Below are positions 1 to 8,400 of a stretch of 45,934 nucleotides of DNA, in pieces. Source of the DNA: CAYLUN01 sp964386865 (lineage in GTDB: Bacteria; Verrucomicrobiota; Kiritimatiellia; RFP12; UBA1067). The number at the start of each line of letters is the position of its first letter. The stretch's first letter is position 1. Made by a program: the position numbers and the translations under genes. The stretch lies in contig CAYLUN010000043.1 of the NCBI GenBank assembly GCA_964386865.1, positions 1 to 45,934 of the forward strand, read 5' to 3'. A model generated the notes under the pieces. That model saw nothing but the letters and a program-made list of their open reading frames with translations. It made no database searches and had not been told where the DNA came from.

Positions 1-10
1 GCCGGCCCGC

Positions 11-1135
11 GTGGAATACGCTCGCAAGATCAAGATCGGCATCATCGGCGGCGGGAACCGCGGCAACTTCATTGCAGACCGGATAAAGGAGCACGGGGGC
101 TACGAGATACACGCCGTCGCGGATTACTTCCCGGAGGTGGCAGAGGCGTTCGGCACTAAATATGGCACCGATAAGTCACGCCGCTTCTCGGGGCTCTCAG
201 GCTACAAGAAGGTGCTGGAGAGCGGGGTCGAGGCGATCGCGATCTTGGACGTGCCGTACTTCTATCCTGAGCAAGCCAAAGCCGCGGTGGATGCCGGAGT
301 CCATGTTTACATCGCCAAGCCTGTCGCCGTCGATGTGCCCGGTACGCTGATCATCGGCGAAGCCGGTAAGCTTGCGACGCAGAAGAAGGTCTGCTTCCTC
401 GTGGACTATCAGATGCCGACGGACCCAGCCATCATCGAGATCGGCAACCGAGTTCGGGCCGGAGCGCTCGGCCAGATAGCCCACATTTCATCCATCGGGT
501 TTGCCTGGCAAGGCTGGCCTGATCCGCCGTTGGACAAGACGATCGCCAGCCGGTTGCAGGGTGAAATCTGGCTGTCCGACACGGCCCTCAGCGGCGACAC
601 GATTGTCTCTTATGACATCCACATCATCGACGGCCTCCTGGCGGTCACCGGTCACCGCCAACCCGTCGCCGCCTGTGGGCGGGCACGCACGTGCCGCCCG
701 AACCCCAACGGCGACCGCACCGACGTGGCTACGGTGATCTACGAGCAGGAGGACGGTGCCCTCTGGACACACGTGACGCAAGCCATCACGAACAACTTCG
801 ACGTGGCGACCCTGTCGGCCAGCATCTTCGGGATGAAGGCCACGGCGCATGTCGGGTACGATGGCAAGGTCTACATCCGCGGCGGCGAGAAGCACTATGT
901 GGGTGCAGTGAGCAAGACCGTCTACACCGACGGTGCCGATCGTAATCTCGCCGACTTCTACACGAACATCACGAAAGAACATTTCGATAACGTCACCGTC
1001 AAGCGTTCGGTAGAAGGGCATCTTACCTGCATTCTGGGCCGCGAAGCCGCCGCGCGCGGCGGTCGCCTGACGATGGGCCAACTGCTCAAGGAAAACAAAA
1101 GACTCGAAGTGGATCTGACGGGGCTGAACGCCTGA
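11..1135 (+). CDS. Gfo/Idh/MocA-family NAD(P)-dependent sugar oxidoreductase (N-terminus possibly beyond the window)
   Basis: Likely oxidises or reduces a sugar, inositol or sugar derivative with NAD(P); the substrate cannot be read from sequence. The N-terminal Rossmann fold shows a glycine-rich dinucleotide loop (GIIGGGNRGNF, residues 10-20). The family Lys lies in IAKPVAVD (K103); the usual EKP is AKP here. The C-terminal half carries YDIHIID (D202, H204, D207), matching the family's catalytic Asp/His region. At 374 aa the length is normal. The first usable codon is GTG at position 11, but the frame is open to the window edge, so the true start or a signal peptide may lie upstream. Two TIM-barrel epimerase genes follow in the same direction, a common pairing in PVC sugar-catabolic operons. 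Family sure, substrate unknown. Confidence 0.88.
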   Translation: MEYARKIKIGIIGGGNRGNFIADRIKEHGGYEIHAVADYFPEVAEAFGTKYGTDKSRRFSGLSGYKKVLESGVEAIAILDVPYFYPEQAKAAVDAGVHVYIAKPVAVDVPGTLIIGEAGKLATQKKVCFLVDYQMPTDPAIIEIGNRVRAGALGQIAHISSIGFAWQGWPDPPLDKTIASRLQGEIWLSDTALSGDTIVSYDIHIIDGLLAVTGHRQPVAACGRARTCRPNPNGDRTDVATVIYEQEDGALWTHVTQAITNNFDVATLSASIFGMKATAHVGYDGKVYIRGGEKHYVGAVSKTVYTDGADRNLADFYTNITKEHFDNVTVKRSVEGHLTCILGREAAARGGRLTMGQLLKENKRLEVDLTGLNA

Positions 1136-1181
1136 AAGAAACCGCTGCCTGTCTGCTACCCAAAATTAAGGAGATAAAGCC

Positions 1182-2051
1182 ATGAAAATCGGATTTCACA
1201 CGGACGCGTTCAACACGAGCTTTAGAAGCTTCGAAGCCTGCCTGGAGTGGGCGCAGAAGAACGACGTTCACAACATCGAGTGCGGGCTGATCGACGGCGT
1301 GAGCTGGATCCACGGGCTGGGCTACCAGCCGCACGTGGCGCTCTATGAGGACCCGCTCATGCTGAGGCGGAAGATGGCGACGTACGGCGTACGCTTCTCG
1401 CAGGTGGATGCGGCGTTTCCGCTCTCCGGCAAGGACGGGCCCCTCTACGGCGTGCCGTACGTGCTGAAGACGCTGCCGTGGGCCAAGCACGCGGGCTCGC
1501 CCTGCATCGCGACGACCGACGGCCTGCACCGGCCGGCCGGGCTTTCAGACGGCGAAGCCTTGGACTTGATGAAGCGCTCGTACGAGCAGATCCTCGAAGT
1601 GGCGGACGCTTACGAGATCTACATCAACATCGAGGTTCACGGCTACTTCACCACCAAGCCCGACATGCTGGAGAAGATGCTGGCCTTCTGCGACTCGCCT
1701 TGGCTCGGGCTCAACCTCGACACCGGCAACAGTTTCATCGCGGGCCAGAGCCCCGTCGAGTTCGCGAAGCGCTTCATGAAGAAGATCCGCCACGTCCACG
1801 TCAAGGACGTGTCCGAGTCGCTGGCGGCGCTGGTGCGCGGCAACGCCACAGGTATCGCCTTGAGCCACTGCGCGATCGGCGACGGCGTGAACGCCGACAA
1901 CATCAAGACCGTGATCGCGCTGCTGCGCGACGCGGGCTTCGCGGGCACGCTCAGCATGGAGTGCGAGGGCGCGGGCGGGCCGATGATCGAGCGCTCGCTG
2001 GCGTGGCTGCGCAAGACGCTGAAGGAGCTGGGCATTGATGAAGAGCGGTAG
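1182..2051 (+). CDS. Sugar phosphate isomerase/epimerase (xylose-isomerase-like TIM barrel)
   Basis: A 289-residue cytosolic TIM barrel of the AP-endonuclease-2/xylose isomerase-like family, probably a metal-dependent isomerase or epimerase of a ketose or keto-inositol. The expected metal ligands are spread along the barrel: E151 (IEVHGYF), D180 (NLDTGN), H206 (RHVHVKD) and E260 (MECEG). The ATG is preceded by a strong Shine-Dalgarno AAGGAG at 1168-1173, eight bases upstream. It lies 46 bp after the oxidoreductase and 82 bp before a second barrel of the same superfamily, so the three probably form one catabolic operon. The C-terminal part has an insertion after HVHVKD that its neighbour lacks, so the two are not recent duplicates. 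Exact substrate unknown. Confidence 0.88.
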   Translation: MKIGFHTDAFNTSFRSFEACLEWAQKNDVHNIECGLIDGVSWIHGLGYQPHVALYEDPLMLRRKMATYGVRFSQVDAAFPLSGKDGPLYGVPYVLKTLPWAKHAGSPCIATTDGLHRPAGLSDGEALDLMKRSYEQILEVADAYEIYINIEVHGYFTTKPDMLEKMLAFCDSPWLGLNLDTGNSFIAGQSPVEFAKRFMKKIRHVHVKDVSESLAALVRGNATGIALSHCAIGDGVNADNIKTVIALLRDAGFAGTLSMECEGAGGPMIERSLAWLRKTLKELGIDEER

Positions 2052-2064
2052 GGGTGCCTGTGCG

Positions 2065-2119
2065 TGTCCGTGTCTGTCCGTGCAGGATTGACACGGACTC
2101 TCACGGACGGACACGGACA
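2065..2119. repeat. Intergenic inverted repeat (18-bp arms, one mismatch)
   Basis: The left arm 2065-2082 (core CCGTGTCTGTCCGTG at 2068-2082) pairs with the right arm 2102-2119 (core CACGGACGGACACGG), with a single mismatch and a 19-nt loop. It fills the gap between two epimerase genes and ends just before the Shine-Dalgarno of the second one. No T-tract follows, so it is not a classical intrinsic terminator. It could damp or protect the mRNA between the two cistrons. Confidence 0.75.
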
Positions 2120-2133
2120 AGGGGAGGTCAATC

Positions 2134-2988
2134 ATGAACGTAGGCGTGAATATGCTGCTGTGGGCGACGTGCGTGACGCGCGAGCACCTTGCGGCGCTGA
2201 GGGCGATCAAAGCGGCGGGTGCCGACGGCGTCGAGATCCCGATCATGGAGGGGAAGGCGTCGTCGTACCGCGAGCTCGGCCGGATGCTCGACGATCTGGG
2301 GCTAAAGCGGACCTCGTCCATGGCGTTCGTGACGCCGGACGTGAATCCGGTCAGCGAGGATCCGGCGCACCGGCAAGCAGCCGTGGACAGCCTCAAGTGG
2401 CTGATCGAATGCGCGCAGGCCCTGGGTGCGCCGGTGATCTGCGGGCCCATGTATCAGACGATCGGGCTCTTCAGCGGCGACGGGCCGACAGAGGCCGAGC
2501 TGGCGCGGGCGGCCGAGGTCTTGCGGAGCGTGGCCGAGGACGCGCGGCAGGCGGGCGTGACGCTCGCGATGGAGCCGCTGAACCGGTTCGAGTCCTATGT
2601 GCTCAACACGCTGGCGGACGGGGTGGCGCTGACAGACCGCGTGGGGCACCCGAACGTGGGCGTGCTCTTCGACACCTTCCACGCGAACATCGAAGAGAAA
2701 GACCCGGTGGGCGTGATCCGCGCGCACGGTCGGGTCATCAAGCATTTCCACTGCAGCGCCAACGACCGCGGCATACCGGGGCAGGACCACGTCGACTGGT
2801 CTGGCACGTTCGGCGCCTTGAAGGCGGGCGGCTACGACGGCTGGCTGGTGATCGAGGCCTTCGGGCGCTCGCTGCCGGGGCTGGCCGCGGCAACCAAGAT
2901 CTGGCGCGATTTGTTCGACGACGCCTTGAATGTGGCGCGCCAGGGCGTGCCCTTCGTGCGGCAGACGTGGGGTCGCGCGGGCGCGTGA
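2134..2988 (+). CDS. D-tagatose 3-epimerase / hydroxypyruvate isomerase-like TIM-barrel enzyme
   Basis: A 284-residue TIM barrel most like ketose 3-epimerases. The metal quartet reads E147 (MEPLNRFE), D180 (FDTFHAN), H206 (HFHCSANDRG) and E241 (VIEAFGR). The gaps of 33, 26 and 35 residues equal those I recall for the Mn-binding quartet of Pseudomonas D-tagatose 3-epimerase (E152, D185, H211, E246). A substrate-loop motif PGQDHVDW also fits. GGAGGT at 2123-2128 lies five bases before the ATG. It is the third gene of the oxidoreductase/epimerase set; together they could convert a keto-sugar or inositol derivative. The substrate is not determined by the sequence. Confidence 0.88.
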   Translation: MNVGVNMLLWATCVTREHLAALRAIKAAGADGVEIPIMEGKASSYRELGRMLDDLGLKRTSSMAFVTPDVNPVSEDPAHRQAAVDSLKWLIECAQALGAPVICGPMYQTIGLFSGDGPTEAELARAAEVLRSVAEDARQAGVTLAMEPLNRFESYVLNTLADGVALTDRVGHPNVGVLFDTFHANIEEKDPVGVIRAHGRVIKHFHCSANDRGIPGQDHVDWSGTFGALKAGGYDGWLVIEAFGRSLPGLAAATKIWRDLFDDALNVARQGVPFVRQTWGRAGA

Positions 2989-3042
2989 TGGCCCCTTGGC
3001 GCGAGGTTCACGAAAGAGAGTGGAGCCTGGACGCGACAGGCT

Positions 3043-3155
3043 CGTCGCTTGCGCCGGTACGGCTGGATCTGCGAGACGGCCGAAAAGCGTGAGCCAGACG
3101 ACACCCGCAGTGTTCGGCGGGCTCGTAGCGCCCGCCGTACTGGGCCCGGCAACCG
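3043..3155. repeat. Dispersed 113-bp repeat, copy A
   Basis: This stretch aligns without gaps to 34793-34905, with about 11 differences in 113 bases (roughly 90% identity). It can fold. A terminal helix pairs CCGGTACGGC (3054-3063) with GCCGTACTGG (3134-3143). An alternative perfect 8-bp hairpin pairs CGGCGGGC (3115-3122) with GCCCGCCG (3130-3137). It lies about 125 bp upstream of the SurA-like gene. The rest of the 2989-3279 gap shows no gene. Confidence 0.85.
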
Positions 3156-3279
3156 AATCGTGCGCCCGACCCATCCAGACGTGCCGTTTTTCCGTGGTAA
3201 ACGCGCGGCGCGTAGTTTACACTGTACCGAATTGGCCATCGGAGCGCCGGAGTCTCGGAACCGACAAAAGGAAGAGAAG

Positions 3280-4272
3280 ATGAAAAGGACGTCGTGTTTT
3301 TCGCTAGCAATCCTGTCTGTCGCCGCTGCCTGTGCGGCCGAAGAGGGGGCGGGCAAGAGTTCGGCCGTGCTGCTCGACGGCGTGGCTGCGTACGTCAACT
3401 CCGACATGATCACGATCGCGGAAGTCATGAGCGAGGTGCGCCGCAGCCCGTGGGCCGAGGGCTCGACGGAAGCGACGCGCGAAAGGCGCCTGCGCGAACT
3501 CTACAAAGCCACGCTGGACGCGCTGATCGACCGCAAGCTGATCTTGTCGGCTGCGATCAAGTCCAAAATGCAGCTTCAGCCGTGGGCCGTGGAAAGCCAG
3601 GTCCGGGAGATCGTGGTCAAGAATTTCGACGGCGACCAGACCAAGCTTCATAACTTGCTGGCCGAGCGCAAGATTTCGCTGGAGGAGTGGAAGAAGAACC
3701 TCGAAGAGGATTTGATGATCAACGCCATGCGCTACCAGCAGGTCGAGAAGCGCGTGACGCCCACGCCGACCGAGGTGCGGGCGGAGTACGAGGCCAACAA
3801 GGGCCGCTACCAGACCGAAAACGCGGTGGCCGTGAGCATGATCATTCTCGATCCGCCCGAGAAGGAGGGCGATGAGACGGTGGAGGCGCGGGCTGCCAAG
3901 GTGGCGGACGCGCTCAAGTCCGGGTCGGCCTTCGCCGCCCTCGCCAAGATCTACTCCAAGGACGCAAAGGCCTCGGAGGGCGGCTCTTGGGGCAAGGTCA
4001 ACCCCGAAGACGTTTTTCGCAAGGAAATCGTGGCGGCCCTGGGGACGCTCAAGCCGGGCGAGGTGTCTTCGCTCGTGAAGCTCGACGGGTACGGCTACAT
4101 CGTGCGCAAGGACGAGCAGCAGGACGCGCGGCTGCTGACCTTCGAAGAGGCCGCCCCGTATGTGGAGAGCCGCCTGCGCATGCGCCTGGCGGAGAAGATG
4201 TACGCGGAGTGGATGAGCCGCCTGCGCAAAGAGGCGTTCATCAAGATCTTCGAGCTGCCGACTTCGAAATGA
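3280..4272 (+). CDS. SurA-like periplasmic chaperone / parvulin-type peptidyl-prolyl isomerase
   Basis: Predicted to be exported and to help fold outer-membrane or periplasmic proteins. The N-terminus MKRTSCFSLAILSVAAACA is a signal peptide; the Cys at its end makes a lipoprotein possible, though the lipobox is imperfect. A SurA N-terminal helical domain follows (about residues 30-170, with VAAYVNSDMITIAEV typical). The single PpiC rotamase domain covers about residues 184-277 (SEGGSWGKV, LKPGEVSSLV, GYGYIVRK). At 330 aa it has one PPIase domain, where E. coli SurA has two. The start is fixed by AAGGAAGAG at 3268-3276 and by the signal peptide. rsmA begins 10 bp after its stop, recalling the surA-pdxA-rsmA order of E. 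coli; pdxA is absent. Confidence 0.88.
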   Translation: MKRTSCFSLAILSVAAACAAEEGAGKSSAVLLDGVAAYVNSDMITIAEVMSEVRRSPWAEGSTEATRERRLRELYKATLDALIDRKLILSAAIKSKMQLQPWAVESQVREIVVKNFDGDQTKLHNLLAERKISLEEWKKNLEEDLMINAMRYQQVEKRVTPTPTEVRAEYEANKGRYQTENAVAVSMIILDPPEKEGDETVEARAAKVADALKSGSAFAALAKIYSKDAKASEGGSWGKVNPEDVFRKEIVAALGTLKPGEVSSLVKLDGYGYIVRKDEQQDARLLTFEEAAPYVESRLRMRLAEKMYAEWMSRLRKEAFIKIFELPTSK

Positions 4273-4282
4273 GCGAGGTGCC

Positions 4283-5128
4283 GTGAACCTCACGTCGCCG
4301 TCACAGGTCAAGGCCTGGTGCATCGAGAACGGGTTTCACCCGAACCGCACGCTGGGCCAGAACTTTCTGATCGACCGCAACACGCTTGACGCCATTCTTG
4401 ACGCCGCGGGCGTGTGCTCCGGGCAGCGCGTGCTCGAGATCGGGCCGGGGCTTGGCGTCTTGACCGAGGCCATGCTCGAACGCGGCGCCCGCGTCATCGC
4501 CGTCGAGAAGGACGCGCGTCTCGCGCGGCGTCTCGCCGAGTCGCTTGGAAACCCGCCTGGGCTGTGCGTGGTCGAAGCCGACGCGTTGGAGGTCGACCTC
4601 GCCGCGCTGCTGGCCGAGGGTTTCGACGCGTGCGTCTCCAATTTGCCCTACTCGGTGGGCACGCGCATCCTGATCGATCTTGCTCTCCACCCGCTCGCGC
4701 CCAAGACCTTCACGGTGCTCGTGCAGGCCGAGGTGGCGGACCGGCTGGCGGCCGGGCCGGAGTGCGACGCGCGCGGCCAGGCCGGCGTGTGGCTTCAGCT
4801 CGACTATGACGTGTCGGTGGCGCGCTCAGTCAAGGCCTCCTGCTTCTGGCCGCGGCCGGAGGTGGGCTCCTCGGTGGTGCGGCTCGACCGGCATGCGTGC
4901 GCGCTGAAGCCCGCTGAGCGCACGTGGTTCTTCGACCTCACGCGCTACGCCTTCATGCACCGGCGCAAACAGCTCGGCGCGGCGCTGCGCAAAGCGCCCG
5001 CACCCCTCCAGCGCGACGATGCGGCTCTGGCGGCCCTGTTCGCGCGCGCCGCCGTGGCGCCGCAGGCGCGGGCGGAGCAGCTCGACAACGCGCAGTGGCA
5101 GGCGCTGGCCCGCGCCTACGCGGGATGA
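4283..5128 (+). CDS. rsmA: 16S rRNA (adenine1518-N6/adenine1519-N6)-dimethyltransferase
   Basis: RsmA (KsgA) dimethylates two adjacent adenines in the 3'-terminal hairpin of 16S rRNA during small-subunit maturation, using SAM. Hallmarks are GQNFLIDRN (residues 25-33), the SAM loop LEIGPGLGVLT (51-61), the acidic AVEKD (73-77) and the catalytic motif NLPYS (120-124). At 281 aa it has the usual length. The start is GTG at 4283 with GAGG at 4275-4278. It is co-transcribed with the SurA-like gene, separated by 10 bp. The C-terminal helical domain (YAFMHRRKQLGAALR) is intact. Very secure. Confidence 0.96.
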   Translation: MNLTSPSQVKAWCIENGFHPNRTLGQNFLIDRNTLDAILDAAGVCSGQRVLEIGPGLGVLTEAMLERGARVIAVEKDARLARRLAESLGNPPGLCVVEADALEVDLAALLAEGFDACVSNLPYSVGTRILIDLALHPLAPKTFTVLVQAEVADRLAAGPECDARGQAGVWLQLDYDVSVARSVKASCFWPRPEVGSSVVRLDRHACALKPAERTWFFDLTRYAFMHRRKQLGAALRKAPAPLQRDDAALAALFARAAVAPQARAEQLDNAQWQALARAYAG

Positions 5129-5132
5129 CCGC

Positions 5133-5309
5133 TCAGTCGAGCGGCATGGGGTTGCAGAGATTCTCCGCCCGGTCGGCGACGCGTCCGCAGTTGAAGCAGA
5201 TGAACTTCGGCGCGCTGGCCAGCGCCTTGATCTGCTCGAACAGCGCTTCGCTGGCGAGCACGCACAGATGGCCGGTGTGATTCTCGGAACGGCAGGGTGT
5301 GTTGTCCAT
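5133..5309 (-). CDS. Small conserved Cys-rich (probable zinc-binding) protein, 58 aa
   Basis: A short protein with three candidate metal-binding patches: TPCRSENHTGHLC (C6, H14, C16), FICFNCGRV (C39, C42) and ENLCNP (C52). This layout resembles small uncharacterised proteins I recall from several anaerobic phyla that share GHLC, a CxxCGR-like knuckle and ENLC; that is from memory, not a search. Function unknown; one metal ion is plausible. The ATG at 5309 lies only 7 nt after a promoter-like -10, with no Shine-Dalgarno, so a leaderless mRNA is likely. It converges with rsmA, the two stop codons being 4 bp apart. Too short for many gene finders. Confidence 0.7.
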   Translation of the reverse strand: MDNTPCRSENHTGHLCVLASEALFEQIKALASAPKFICFNCGRVADRAENLCNPMPLD

Positions 5310-5316
5310 GACACAT

Positions 5317-5345
5317 ACGTTAGGCCATCGCCCCGCGACCGTCAA
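5317..5345 (-). promoter_or_regulatory. Sigma70-like promoter for the 58-aa protein
   Basis: Read on the minus strand: TTGACG (5340-5345), a 17-bp spacer, then TAACGT (5317-5322). The start codon at 5309 is only 7 nt beyond the -10, so transcription would begin at or near the ATG. The -35 is 5/6; the -10 is weak at 3/6. Confidence 0.45.
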
Positions 5346-5475
5346 CAGCGCAGACGGGCAAATGCGATTGACTCCTCCCCGCGCTTTGAGTAAGTTTCGC
5401 ATGTCCCGCCAGCCTGCACCACGCGCCGGTGGCCGTGCGCTCTCCGTGCAGCGGCTGCGGATGAAAGGGAAAGCC

Positions 5476-8400
5476 ATGCGTCCTCTGTGCCTCCACCTGA
5501 CTCTGCTGTCTCTCTGCTCCCTGGTGTGCGGGGCGACACTCGAGCAAGATTTCGCCAACCCGCCGCGCGACGCCCGGCTGCGGGCGTACTGGTGGTGGAT
5601 CAACGGCAATGTCACGAAAGAGGCGATCACGCGCGACCTCGAGCAGATGAAGGCCAAGGGCTTCGGCGGGGCGCTCATCTGCGACGCCGACGGCTCGGCG
5701 CAGGAGGGCAACGACCGCGCGCCGCACGGCCCCACCTTTTTCTCGCCCGAGTGGCGCGAACTCTTCAAGCACGCGCTGCGCGAGGCCGACCGCCTCGGGC
5801 TCGAGATGAGCCTCAACATCCAGAGCGGCTGGAATCTCGGCGGGCCGATGGTCAAGCCCGAGGACGCGCCGAAGAAGCTCGTCTGGACCGAAACGCGCGT
5901 CGCCGGCGGCGCGGCGTTCGCCGGCGCGCTCGCGCAGCCCAAGGGCCGCGACGGCTTCTACCGCGACCTCTTCGTGCTGGCCTTTCGCGACGCGAACCCG
6001 GGGCGGCCGTCGGTGAACGCGTCGCTGAGCGCCAGCTCGTCGCAGTCGGCGCATCCGCCTTCGCTCGCGGCCGACGGCGAGGCCGAGAGCTTCTGGGTTT
6101 CGGCTGGCTCCGCGCCCGGGGAGGGGCCCACGGCCGCCAAGCCGCAGTGGATTGCCGCCGAGTTCTTGAACCCCATGACCGTCTCGAAGGTCACCCTCTC
6201 GGGGCGCCCCGGCTACGGCCCGCGCGAGTGTGAGGTGCGCGTGTCGGATGACGGCAAGACGTTCCGCACCGTCAAGAAGCTGGTGGCGAGCGAGCGCGGC
6301 GAAACGGCGGTGGCGCTCGAGCCCGTCGAGGCCCGCGCCGTGCGGCTGGTCGCCAAGAGCGCCTACGACCCGCGCTTTCCCGACAGCGCGCGCAACGTGC
6401 AGCTCGCCGAGTTCTGCGTGTCCGGGCCGGGCTGGTCGTGGCCAGACCGATCAGCGGCAGCCCGACGTCCGCTTCAGAACCAGATGCAGAAGGCGCTGCT
6501 CAAGCCGCTCGTGCCTTTCTCCGCGCCAGACTCCGCGCCGCTCTACCAGGAGTTCGCGCCGCGGCCGGGCGAGGAGGACACGATCACGGCGGCGGTGACC
6601 GACCTGACCGCGAAGCTGGCCCCGGACGGCAAGCTGAGCTGGGCGGTTCCAGAGGGGGCGTGGACCATTCTGCGCTTCGGCTACACGCTAAACGACCACT
6701 GCCGCGTGTCCACGTGCAGCGAGGGCTGGGAGGGCTACGCGCTCGACCCGTTCGACGGCGGCGCGTTCCAGCGCTACTGGGACGCGGTGGTGGAGCCGCT
6801 GATCGAGGACGCGGGGCCGCACGCCGGAAAGGCGCTCGCGTACCTCCACACCGACAGCTGGGAGGTCGAGGTGGCCAACTGGACGCCGACCCTGCGCGCG
6901 CAGTTCCTCCAGCGGCGCGGCTACGACCTGCTGCCGTGGCTGCCGGTCATCGCGGGCAAGATCGTCAACAGCCGCAGCGAGAGCAACCGCTTCCTGCACG
7001 ACTTCCGCCGCACCATGGGCGACCTGGCCATCGCGAACCACTACCAGCTGTTCCGCGACAGCGCCCGCGCGCACGGCCTGCTGATCCACCCCGAAAGCGG
7101 CGGGCCGCACGCCGTGCCGATCGACGCGCAGCAGTGCCTGGGCTTCAACGACGCGCCGATGAGCGAGTTCTGGGCGTGGTCGTGGCGCCACCGCCTGGGC
7201 GACGACAACCGCTTCTTCGTCAAGCAGCCCGCGAGCGCGGCGCACACCTACGGGCGCAAGCTCGTTCTGGCCGAAGGCTTCACCACGATCGGCCCGCACT
7301 GGCAGGAGACGCTGTGGGACAACCTCAAGCCCGCGTTCGACAAGGCGCTCTGCGAAGGCCTGAACCTGCTGGTGTGGCACGCCTTCGTCTGTTCGCCGAA
7401 GGAGCAGGGCTTGCCCGGCCAGCAGTACTTCGCGGGCACGCACCTCAACCCGAACGTGACCTGGTGGGAGTATTCCGCGCCGCTCTTCGGCTACGTCAAC
7501 CGCTGTCAGGCGCTGCTGCAGCGCGGCCGCCCGCACGCGGACGTGCTCTACTACTACGGCGACCACGTGCCGAACTTCACGCAGCACAAGCGCACCGATC
7601 CGGCCCGCGCGCAGTCCGGCTACGACTACGACGTGATCAGCGAGGAGGCCCTGCTCACGCGGGTCGCCGTTCGCGACGGGCGCTTTGTGCTGCCGGACGG
7701 CGTGACCTATCGCGTGCTGGCGCTGCCGGGTCGCGATGTCATTTCTCTGCCCGTGCTGCGCAAGGTGCGCGAGTGGGCAGAGGCGGGCGCGACCGTGGCC
7801 GGCGCCGTCAAGCCGAAGCAGGCGAGCGGGCTCCGGGACGCCGACGCGGCCGACGCCGAGGTCAGGCGCCTCGCCGGAGAGCTGTGGGACGGCGGCAGGG
7901 TGGCCACGAACGCGAGCGTGCGCGACGTGCTGCTGGCCAAGGGCGTGGAGCCCGACGTCGCGTTCGACGCGCCGACCAACGATCTCGCGAGCCTCGACTT
8001 TATCCACCGCGCCGACGGGGACGCCGAGATCTACTTCGTCGCGAACCGGTCGACGAACGCGGTGTCCGCGCGCTGCACGTTCCGCGTGGCCGGCAAGGTT
8101 CCCGAGCTGTGGGACGCCGTGAGCGGAACGCACGCGATGGCGAAGGCCTTCGACGAGAAGGACGGCCGCGTGACGCTGCCGCTTGACTTCGCCCCCTGCG
8201 GGTCGCTCTTCGTGGTTTTCAGGACGCCGATCTCATCCGCCGCGAGTCGCGAGTCGCGAGTCGCGAGTCAGAGCCCGCTCGCACCCGCCGTGCTGTGCGC
8301 AGTGGCTGGCCCGTGGGAGGTGTCCTTTGACCCCACGTGGGGCGGGCCAGAGAGGCCGGCGACATTCAGCGAGCTGTCTGACTGGGCCCAGCACCCGGAG

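Noticed and set aside
2832..3428. Minus-strand open frames through repeat copy A and the SurA-like start
   Set aside because: They overlap a real gene and a non-coding repeat, and codon changes between repeat copies show no protein constraint.
6438..8186. Long plus-strand frame over the GH106 gene (and similar long frames at 6688-8133 minus, 31260-33668 plus, 14516-15628 minus)
   Set aside because: GC-rich codon composition keeps shadow frames open. They overlap clear homologues, are rich in Arg/Ala/Gly/Pro with no domain pattern, and lack ribosome sites.
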